Shown one piece after another: positions 44,112 to 50,445 of a stretch of DNA of 50,445 bases. The stretch is from Candidatus Zhuqueibacterota bacterium. GTDB lineage: Bacteria; Zhuqueibacterota; Zhuqueibacteria; Residuimicrobiales; Oceaniaggregativiventaceae. Both the position numbers and the translations under genes were made by a program. The stretch lies in NCBI GenBank assembly GCA_014728115.1, contig WJME01000294.1, positions 1 through 50,445 on the forward strand, read 5' to 3'. Position 1 is the first letter of the stretch. The number at the start of each line of letters is the position of its first letter. The notes beneath the pieces were generated by a model. The model was not told where the DNA came from. It made no database searches and saw only the letters and a list, made by a program, of their open reading frames with translations.

Positions 44112-45053
44112 ATGCGACAAATGGTGACTCTTTTTCTGCTGGTATTGGTGATCAGCGCTTTATATTGTGATCGAACACCCAGGCCCCCAGTGATCGAGAA
44201 ACTCGGCACCATCGATATCGGGCTCGTCGAAACCACGCCAGTCGTTTTCAGGGGACGACTCTACCGGTTCGAGTATGTGCGGCAGGGATACAAGCCAAAC
44301 ACCACGGGTGATTCCTACTTTCGCTTCATCGATCATAAAACCCAAAAAGCGACGCCGTCTTTTGCCCAGGGGTTTCATATGGGCAGTGCCTTTGTCGAAG
44401 GCGACACGGTCTATGTGACGGCTGTCGATATCTGGGATGGCGAGCATATTGCCATGTTCGTATCCGCTGATTTGAAAAATTGGTCCTTTCGTCCGGTACT
44501 GCACTTGCCGGGATTCGGAATTTTCAACACTTCTCTCTGCAAAGCGGATGGCCGCTATGTGCTCATGTACGAGATCGGCAAACCCCCGGAAGAAGCAGGG
44601 AAACGCTTTACTGCACGATTTGCCGAGTCCGTCGATCTGATAAACTGGCAGTGTTTGCCCAAAGAATGCACCTATGCCAAAGACCGGTACACAGCCCCAC
44701 ATGCGCTGCGTTATCATGACGGGTATTTTTACAATTTTTACCTCGAAGCTCTAGATGGCTATCAAACACATGTGGTTCGCTCCCGTGACCTTGTTCATTG
44801 GCAAGCCAGCCCCTATAATCCTGTACTCGCAGCCAGCAAAGCAGACAAACAGATCGCCAATCCCTCGCTGACGGCAGAGCAACGGCAATTCATTTTGGAT
44901 GCAAAAAATATCAACAATTCGGATATTGACTTTACCGAAACCAATGACAGGTTGATCATCAATTATTCCTGGGGCAATCAACGGGGAACAGAATTTCTGG
45001 CAGAAGCTGTGTTTGATGGTTCACTTGAACAGTTTTTGAGGGGATGGTTTTAA
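44112..45053 (+). CDS. Exported five-bladed propeller protein, GH43/GH130-like
   Basis: 313 residues with a signal MRQMVTLFLLVLVISALYC that may be a lipoprotein signal ending at Cys19. The body reads as a glycosidase-type five-bladed propeller: ETTPVVFRGRLYRFEY, AFVEGDTVYVTAVD, MFVSADLKNWSF, FNTSLCKADGRYVLMYEIG, FAESVDLINWQ, APHALRYHDGYFYNFYLE, RSRDLVHWQASP. The repeated 'S-x-DL-x-x-W' blades are those of GH43, GH32 and GH130-type proteins. The catalytic acids are not assigned. GGGAGG precedes the ATG. It is followed after 147 bases by a GH67-like gene on the same strand, and both are divergent from the sigma-factor locus. Confidence 0.65.
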   Translation: MRQMVTLFLLVLVISALYCDRTPRPPVIEKLGTIDIGLVETTPVVFRGRLYRFEYVRQGYKPNTTGDSYFRFIDHKTQKATPSFAQGFHMGSAFVEGDTVYVTAVDIWDGEHIAMFVSADLKNWSFRPVLHLPGFGIFNTSLCKADGRYVLMYEIGKPPEEAGKRFTARFAESVDLINWQCLPKECTYAKDRYTAPHALRYHDGYFYNFYLEALDGYQTHVVRSRDLVHWQASPYNPVLAASKADKQIANPSLTAEQRQFILDAKNINNSDIDFTETNDRLIINYSWGNQRGTEFLAEAVFDGSLEQFLRGWF

Positions 45054-45200
45054 GGCTGATGACTGGCAGGCACTGTTGGCCATTCAAAGAATTTTGGCTA
45101 CACGAAAAGCGTATCTTTGCAACTCGCAATGTTCAAGTGTTGATGTGCACTGATATCCTTAGCGTAAGCTTTATTACGGTTATAACCTCGGGAGGTAAAG

Positions 45201-46820
45201 TTGACTCGTTGCTTTTGTTGTTTGGGATTATTTTTAATGATCATTGTTTCAGGGATGGCTTGTCAATCTGCCTCTGACGAAAAAATATTCAATGAGCGGA
45301 TCTTTATCGATCATCAGAACCTCCGGTATGTGGAGGATCCCGAAACCATTGCATTCCAGGTTCGGTCAGCCAAAGGAAATATCGAACAGGCTACAGAGTA
45401 TGGTATCGATACCTATCTGTTTTTTGCCAAGGAAACCTTTGAGGCCATGCTGAACTATGATTTTAATGTTGAGGGGATTGGTCATATAGGACAAAAATCC
45501 TTTCCACGGGGCGGAACACATCGTCAAACAGCCGAATATTTAAGAGCCGCTTTCAGGGAGGTTATTGATTTTGCCCAACAAAGGAATATCCGGGTCTTTT
45601 TCCACAGCAATCAATTCATTTTTCCGGATCAAGTCCTCAAGACCATCAAACCAGTGGTGTGGGGAACCGCGGTTTGTCCGGGTCGCCAGCCAACATGGGA
45701 AATCTACCGGAAAAAGCTCGATGAATTTCTGAGGTTATTTCCCGGCATCGCCGGATTCCAGGTCACCGGTGATGAGACCCAGGTATCTGTTCTTGAATGT
45801 GATTGTGATTCCTGCTCGCATATGTCCTTTGTTGATCGTGTAAATCTTTTAACACAGATGACTGCAGAGGTTTGCGAGGAACACGGTAAACAGGTACAAA
45901 TGCGAACCTGGCAACGAATGAGCGAGCTGGAAGAAGAAAAACATCCCTCGCAAATGGGAGAAGGACTGCCCGAAAATGTCTTTTTCTCGATTAAAAATAC
46001 AGAGGGCGATTTTCATCTCATCCATGCTGCAGATGAGACCTTTTTACATGCTGTTGATCCTCATCGGGTCATTGTGGAATTCGATGCCTGGCGGGAATAC
46101 AATGGTAACAACTATTTTCCCTGCTTTATGGGAGCAATATGGGCACCCAGATTTCGCTTGCTAAAGGATCTGGGAATCAAACGAATTGCAGTTCGTCTGA
46201 ACTGGAATTCCAACAAAAATCCGATTTTTGCCATGCCCTGGGGAAATAATATCAATATCTTTGCGTTTTTGAAACTATCACAAGATCCTCTGCGATCTGC
46301 TGAGGATATCCTGACTGAATTTGTCGAGCATACCTTTCCGGCTACGGCTCGTCAGGCAGCGATCGATCTCTATTCCTTTTCTCCTGAATTTCAAGAGACC
46401 ATCTACTATATCAAAAGCAGGTACAATGCTAATCATTCCAGAGTGCAGGATGATGATGCGGTGGATGATTTGAGGTACCTGCAACAATCCGGACTTTTTA
46501 TCCACTCTGATGATTTTGACAAGAGACGTCAAAAGATCACATCTGTTTGTGAGAAAGCTCATAGACTCGTCGGACAGCTGGGTGAGGAGGTCCCACAGGA
46601 ATGGATCGATGCGCTCAAAATCGGGATCCGGGTTGAACAGTTTGTGGCACTTGGGACCACCGATAAAATGGAAGCCATTTATTGGCAGCAAAAAAATAAT
46701 GCTCTTCAATTCGAGCGAATTGTACAGAAACTAAAGCAACACCAAAAAGAATGGCAGGTCTTTCATCCGGAAAGCTATGATTCCATGAACGGTGAGGACT
46801 TGCTCAAGGATATTCAGTAG
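45201..46820 (+). CDS. TIM-barrel lipoprotein resembling GH67 alpha-glucuronidases
   Basis: 539 residues. TTG 45201 is supported by GGGAGG five bases upstream and opens MTRCFCCLGLFLMIIVSGMACQ, a lipoprotein signal with lipobox SGMAC. No earlier or better ATG exists in a comparable position. The middle shows GH67-like segments: FHSNQFIF, GFQVTGDETQVSVLECDCDSC (a cysteine cluster at the end of a barrel strand), VQMRTWQRM, ENVFFSIKNTEGDFHL (compare the 'NVxLQIKNGPxDF' block), and FAFLKLSQDPLRSAEDILTEFV (compare 'FGRLAWDPxLSAExIAxEW'). It probably acts on uronic-acid-containing glycans on the cell surface. It ends with TAG. Confidence 0.6.
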   Translation: MTRCFCCLGLFLMIIVSGMACQSASDEKIFNERIFIDHQNLRYVEDPETIAFQVRSAKGNIEQATEYGIDTYLFFAKETFEAMLNYDFNVEGIGHIGQKSFPRGGTHRQTAEYLRAAFREVIDFAQQRNIRVFFHSNQFIFPDQVLKTIKPVVWGTAVCPGRQPTWEIYRKKLDEFLRLFPGIAGFQVTGDETQVSVLECDCDSCSHMSFVDRVNLLTQMTAEVCEEHGKQVQMRTWQRMSELEEEKHPSQMGEGLPENVFFSIKNTEGDFHLIHAADETFLHAVDPHRVIVEFDAWREYNGNNYFPCFMGAIWAPRFRLLKDLGIKRIAVRLNWNSNKNPIFAMPWGNNINIFAFLKLSQDPLRSAEDILTEFVEHTFPATARQAAIDLYSFSPEFQETIYYIKSRYNANHSRVQDDDAVDDLRYLQQSGLFIHSDDFDKRRQKITSVCEKAHRLVGQLGEEVPQEWIDALKIGIRVEQFVALGTTDKMEAIYWQQKNNALQFERIVQKLKQHQKEWQVFHPESYDSMNGEDLLKDIQ

Positions 46821-47273
46821 ACTTGGCCCCCGATCATCGTCCATCAGAACTATCAAGATCTCCATCCGAAGATAGGGTCAATATTCCTTCCTTGATGTAT
46901 TTGAGTTGACCTCTGAACCTTTAGGGTTTTTATTCATCCTTGTTTAAACGATTAGTCTATTCACTTCAGTAGATACCTCGGTCACTTGACGTGACCGAGG
47001 CTGATACTTTTGAGGAGATTTTTACTTTTCTCCAATTCATCGACCCAGTGATGGATTTTTTACTTCAAGAGTGTTTAGAACGTCGAGTTTTTATCTGATC
47101 ATAGTATGCAGTTATGTTACAACATGCTTTTGCATCATGATCAGCTTTCCCTTATCTTTGGAATTGGTGTTTACTCTTGATTCTTCTGTTCGCGTGAAAT
47201 CCCGTTTTTTATGGTATTCTTTCAGTCCCAAAGCCGAACCCGTTAGGTTTCATGAGACTTTTGGCAGAATGAG
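46821..47273. other. 453-bp intergenic region
   Basis: No convincing gene. The hairpin at 46976-47000 is listed separately. A plus-strand open frame from 47071 is the antisense shadow of the small membrane protein at 47274-47423 plus flank and has no ribosome-binding site. Confidence 0.5.
46976..47000 (+). terminator. Perfect 10-bp hairpin downstream of the GH67-like gene
   Basis: CCTCGGTCAC (46976-46985) and GTGACCGAGG (46991-47000) form a perfect stem with a 5-base loop about 155 bases after the stop at 46820. The following bases are only moderately T-rich, so this is a likely transcript end, possibly for both strands. Confidence 0.6.
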
Positions 47274-47423
47274 CTATACAGCTCTGCGGCCGGTGATCAG
47301 TCGCACGATAAGAACGATGACGGCAATGATGAGAAGCAAATGAATCAAACCACCAAAAGAGTATCCGGTCAACAAGCCCAATAACCATAGCACGAGTAAA
47401 ATAACAAGAATTGTGTACAACAT
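47274..47423 (-). CDS. 49-residue Lmo0937-family (DUF5670-like) membrane protein
   Basis: AGGAGG six bases before ATG 47423 opens a 49-codon gene ending in TAG 47274-47276. The peptide MLYTILVILLVLWLLGLLTG then YSFGGLIHLLLIIAVIVLIV and the basic end RLITGRRAV is two tight hydrophobic helices around YSFGG, the pattern of Lmo0937-type small membrane proteins. Many relatives are stress- or envelope-associated, but no mechanism is established. It is a stand-alone gene, and too short to be found by length-filtered gene calling. Confidence 0.85.
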   Translation of the reverse strand: MLYTILVILLVLWLLGLLTGYSFGGLIHLLLIIAVIVLIVRLITGRRAV

Positions 47424-47742
47424 TTAGCTTCCTCCTGATAGATTCTTGATTACGATTTGGTAACTCTGATACTATTGTAAACGGTCAAAAGGAATGGATG
47501 CATCCCGCTGTGATACTTTTTTTCAAGGGGGTTGTACCCAATGTGATCAAATTATTTCTTCATAGAATTTATCTTGATCCTGATCTATTTGTTTTATATC
47601 ATTAAAGAGGGGAAAATAACCCGTCAGCATTTCTCACAGGCATCCAGACCTCTCATATCAAATCGATGCGTCCCAGAATCCCTGATCAGGTGCACCCTGT
47701 GTTCGGCTTTGGTGGCAAAATAATCACAAAAGGAGACCAAAG
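47424..47742. other. 319-bp intergenic region between divergent small genes
   Basis: It separates the small membrane protein gene (minus) and the SH3/CHAP-like gene (plus), so it should hold both promoters. AAAAGGAG at 47728-47735 is the ribosome-binding site of the latter. No clear promoter boxes, RNA gene or repeat were identified. Confidence 0.4.
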
Positions 47743-48375
47743 ATGACTCGATACAAGGTGGTTGCGTTTAGTTTACATTTGCGTAAAGAACCCAATATCA
47801 TGGGAGAGATTATCGGATATCTTTTCAAAGACGATATCGTTGAACTGGAGTCTATATCCGGGGACAAATACTGGTATCGGGTGATCACAGAGGACGGTAA
47901 CAGGGGATGGGCATCGCATAAATATCTGGTCAAAGTCGAGGAGGACTTGTACGAGGATGACCCTTCCTGGCTGACCATTGCCTTTCAGGAAATAGGTGAA
48001 AAAGAGTTTCCGGGAAATATGGAAAATCCGAGAATTCAGGCCTATCTTCATTCCACCAATCTCGGAGTCCCTTATTCCCTGCGTGACGAGACGCCCTGGT
48101 GTTCGGCTTTTGTCAACTGGTGTGTGGAACGTGCCGGATATGAAGGCACAGATTCTGCCTGGGCGCGGTCATGGCTGTATTGGGGTCAATCAGTAGAGAC
48201 CCCGCGCAAGGGGACGATCGTGGTTTTTCGTCGGGATGTGAATAAAGGTCATGTCGGCTTTTATCTGGACGAGTCTTTGCGGAAAATCGAGATTCTCGGT
48301 GGCAATCAGAGCAATTGTGTGAATATCAGCAAATATTACAAATCCGATTTGCTGGGATACAGGGATATGGTTTGA
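47743..48375 (+). CDS. SH3b plus TIGR02594/CHAP-like cysteine hydrolase
   Basis: 210 residues. Residues 3-65 are a bacterial SH3 domain (LHLRKEPNIMGEIIGYLFKD ... RGWASHKYLV). Residues about 74-208 are a CHAP-like amidase/peptidase of the TIGR02594 type: ETPWCSAFVNWCVERAGY with Cys120 as nucleophile, GTIVVFRRDVNKGHVGFYL with His170, and ILGGNQSNCVNISKYY. Such enzymes cut peptidoglycan peptides or act as phage-like lysins and effectors. No signal peptide is present, so export is by another route or the substrate is met elsewhere. AAAAGGAG precedes the ATG. No immunity or phage genes are adjacent. Confidence 0.87.
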   Translation: MTRYKVVAFSLHLRKEPNIMGEIIGYLFKDDIVELESISGDKYWYRVITEDGNRGWASHKYLVKVEEDLYEDDPSWLTIAFQEIGEKEFPGNMENPRIQAYLHSTNLGVPYSLRDETPWCSAFVNWCVERAGYEGTDSAWARSWLYWGQSVETPRKGTIVVFRRDVNKGHVGFYLDESLRKIEILGGNQSNCVNISKYYKSDLLGYRDMV

Positions 48376-48388
48376 AGTCTTTACACAA

Positions 48389-48570
48389 CCGGTATGACTA
48401 TTCAACCCCTCCGGGGTTGAGAGCATGGGGAGGGCGCTTTTCCTGGGGCGGGTTGCCTCAGGGTATTCTCTTCTGCCCCTCCGGGGCTGGGCTGGGGCGA
48501 TACTTTTTCTGTAGCGTGTGCCCCAGGGTATTCTCTTCCGCCCCTCCGGGGCTGGGAGAAGGGGTGGTGG
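48389..48570 (+). repeat. GC-rich repeat cluster, arm A
   Basis: An AT-poor mosaic built on the palindrome-like core CCCCTCCGGGG, with copies at 48406-48416, 48476-48486 and 48541-48551. A 33-bp unit starting CAGGGTATTCTCTTC is present twice (48459-48491 and 48524-48556) with one mismatch. 48389-48421 is a perfect reverse complement of 49037-49069 on the far side of the initiator tRNA gene. It has the look of a REP-like extragenic repeat family. The interval 48376-48681 contains no gene. Confidence 0.8.
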
Positions 48571-48681
48571 CCAGAGGAAATATTTAAGAGTTATAGATTT
48601 AAATACAAGCGATTCCGTGCACCAGACTTGCTTTAAAATAGAAAAAGGGATCCTGATAGTCATCAGGATCCCTTGTCTTAG

Positions 48682-48755
<74 letters not shown>

Positions 48756-48964
48756 ATGGTCATATATTATACAAAAAATAATTATAAATGTCAAGGGGAA
48801 ATTTTCCAAACAGGGTCTTTTGATAAAAAACCTCCATCGATTGCAGCCTCGGAGTGAAGTAATAAAAAATAAAAGTGACCACCTCAAGTGTTAACCAGGT
48901 CTACACCCCACGTCCGAAACAGTAAAAATCTTCTCTCTCTCTCTGATTATCCTTTATCTCCCGA

Positions 48965-49069
48965 GCAGCCCCGGAGGGGCGTAAAAGAATATCCTGGGGC
49001 AACCCGCCCCAGGAAGAGCGTGCACCTCCATCCCCCCTCAACCCCGGAGGGGTTGAATAGTCATACCGG
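48965..49069 (-). repeat. GC-rich repeat cluster, arm B (inverted copy)
   Basis: Reverse complement of arm A. 49037-49069 matches 48389-48421 perfectly over 33 bp. 48965-48995 matches the CAGGGTATTC...CCGGGGCTG unit with a few differences; the middle is diverged. Together the arms enclose about 540 bp with the tRNA gene. A third, shorter relic of the core (AGCCCCGGAGGAGCG) is at about 49205-49220. The 478-bp interval 48756-49233 has no gene. Confidence 0.8.
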
Positions 49070-49233
49070 CTGTGCAGAGCTATGACTGACAAGAGATCTT
49101 GTTAAATCACGGCATCCGGGTCCTGTTTTGGAGAGAATTTTCCTTTCAGCCCCCCGAACGTACCCATTGATAAAATTTCCTCTGCACCCGTGTATCCCCC
49201 CAGCCAAGCCCCGGAGGAGCGCAATAAAATAGC

Positions 49234-50445
49234 CTATTCACTTCTTATACAATACAAATGCTCCAGTCCCCGCAGGATCAAATCTTTACCCACCAGTGCC
49301 GCTGAAGCGTCGATCTTGTCGTCCAAAGGATTGATGGCGAGTACCTTGAATTCCGCTCCCGGCTGCAGGACGGCAGTGACGCCATTGCGACCCGTGATAT
49401 AGATGCGTCCGTCGGCAGCGACCGGAGAGGCATAGACGCCGTCAAGCTCATCCAGTTTCTCGCGGCTATAGAGCTCTTTACCGCTGGATGCATCGGTACA
49501 GGTGAGTTGTTCGTTGTTGCTGCGCAGATAATACAGATTGCCCTGATAGAGCAGAGGAGAGGGCGTATAGGGTGTATTGTCATCCAGGGTCCAGAGGATA
49601 TGTGAGGTGCCCTGCAGGTCGCCTCTGGCGCCGGACAATCGGATGGCTTGTAGTGCTGCGCCGCGAAAACCGCTCATGACATAAACCACACCTTCGTGAT
49701 GCACCGGTGAAGGAATCACATTCCGGGTGAGTCCGCTCACATACCAGATGAGCTCACCCGTTTCGAGATCATAACCGGCGGTCTGGTTGGTGGCCGGCAC
49801 GATAACCTGATATCGGCCATCTACCGGTACGACCAGGGGAGTGGACCATGACGTCCCTTCATCCCGTTCGGTTTTCCAGAGAGATTCTCCAGTATGCTTG
49901 TCCAGTGCCATGATAAACGATTCGCCTTCATGATCCCAGTTGATAATGACCCTATCGCCGAACAGCGCGGGTGAGCTGCCCTCCCCAAAACGGTTGGTAA
50001 TATTCATATCGCCCAGATCTTTTTGCCATAAAAGATTGCCGTCCATAGCCAGTGCATAAAATCCGAACGAGCCAAACGGTGCGATCAGGACTTCTCCGTC
50101 GGTAACACACGAGGCAGAGGCCCAGCTACCGTCTTTGTGCGTGCCCTCGTGTGGCAGTTGTTCATGCACTGCCTTTTGCCAAAGGATCTTGCCGTTATTG
50201 CGGTCAATGGCCATGACCATAAATTGCTGGATATTCTCTGTGGTTTTGGACATGCCGGCGGCGCGCATCCACATGGGGTGATCTGCTTGTCGGCCATCGC
50301 CTTTGTCTGCTGTTTTGTTCAGATTTATGGCCGTGGTGATAAAAACCTTGTCTTGCCAAACGACCGGAGTGGATAATCCCTTGCCCGGGATGGCAATCTT
50401 CCAGCGAATATTTGTCGTTTCACTCCATTGTACCGGAGGGGTCGC
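49234..50445 (-). CDS. PQQ-binding-like beta-propeller protein, 5' end outside the window
   Basis: The frame is open from the stop at 49234 to the right edge (about 403 codons shown), with NIRWKIAIPGKGLSTPVVWQ and VFITTAINLNK upstream of an internal ATG at 50274; the true start lies beyond 50445. Repeated blades (AIDRNNGKILWQK, YALAMDGNLLWQKDL, MALDKHTGESLWKT, YDLETGELIWYVSGL, CTDASSGKELYSRE) are PQQ-type quinoprotein-like propeller repeats with their W-docking residues. Such proteins are common as exported propellers in FCB and planctomycete genomes; function is usually unknown, and PQQ binding is not shown. Confidence 0.85.
   Translation of the reverse strand, partial: ATPPVQWSETTNIRWKIAIPGKGLSTPVVWQDKVFITTAINLNKTADKGDGRQADHPMWMRAAGMSKTTENIQQFMVMAIDRNNGKILWQKAVHEQLPHEGTHKDGSWASASCVTDGEVLIAPFGSFGFYALAMDGNLLWQKDLGDMNITNRFGEGSSPALFGDRVIINWDHEGESFIMALDKHTGESLWKTERDEGTSWSTPLVVPVDGRYQVIVPATNQTAGYDLETGELIWYVSGLTRNVIPSPVHHEGVVYVMSGFRGAALQAIRLSGARGDLQGTSHILWTLDDNTPYTPSPLLYQGNLYYLRSNNEQLTCTDASSGKELYSREKLDELDGVYASPVAADGRIYITGRNGVTAVLQPGAEFKVLAINPLDDKIDASAALVGKDLILRGLEHLYCIRSE

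Noticed and set aside
47071..47343. A 90-codon plus-strand gene at 47.1-47.3 kb
   Set aside because: It lies opposite the small membrane protein gene, which has a strong AGGAGG site and a recognisable family pattern; the plus frame has neither.

Overview
The window looks like chromosome of a bacterium from the FCB superphylum outside the classical Bacteroidetes (KSB1, Calditrichota or a related lineage; inferred, not proven). Three things suggest this. The secreted protein at 37128-38828 ends in an Asn-Pro-Asn-Pro-Phe-Asn-Pro plus FlgD-Ig-like C-terminal sorting tail. A TonB receptor with an STN domain sits beside a FecR anti-sigma factor and an ECF sigma factor. Many exported carbohydrate enzymes are present but no SusD is visible. 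Most genes lie on the minus strand. The start codons are mixed and include several well-supported TTG and GTG starts.

Layout. 1-8.8 kb is a decaying stretch around a sound purC. It holds a divergent glycosyltransferase-like gene, a sorting-tail remnant, a large secreted protein of unknown activity, an HXXEE-like membrane-protein remnant, a family 2 glycosyltransferase frameshifted near its 3' end, a Gfo/Idh/MocA oxidoreductase, and a radical SAM/SPASM gene broken twice. 9-21.4 kb is a sulfated-glycan catabolic block: two sulfatases, an exported L-fucose-isomerase-fold protein, an AGE-family epimerase, a GH2 beta-galactosidase-like enzyme with a LamG domain inserted in its catalytic domain, and an SLC13/RCK transporter overlapping a class II DAHP synthase gene. 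22.8-33.6 kb is mostly housekeeping and peptide metabolism: glycerate kinase, diacylglycerol/undecaprenol kinase, a dicarboxylate or amino-acid symporter, a DPP4-like peptidase, RmlC, an RluA-type pseudouridine synthase, a DMT transporter, a V8/trypsin-like peptidase and an M14 carboxypeptidase. 33.8-46.8 kb is a second glycan locus: BNR/sialidase-like lipoprotein, TIM-barrel hydrolase-like protein, beta-helix protein with sorting tail, TonB receptor, FecR and ECF sigma on the minus strand, and divergently a propeller GH43-like protein and a GH67-like lipoprotein. 47.2-50.4 kb holds a 49-residue membrane peptide, an SH3/CHAP-like hydrolase, the initiator tRNA inside a pair of inverted GC-rich repeats, and a partial PQQ-type beta-propeller gene running off the right edge.

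The most striking observation is at 8462-8556, inside the radical SAM gene. A 30-bp segment of the gene is exactly duplicated around 35 bp of unrelated sequence. Removing 65 bp restores one continuous reading frame. Read on the coding strand, the duplicated segment ends in ATTGAAAC, like many type I/III CRISPR repeats. Structure, sizes and repeat end all match what Cas1-Cas2 would leave after integrating one spacer at an off-target chromosomal site: a candidate newborn, ectopic CRISPR unit fossilised in a coding sequence.
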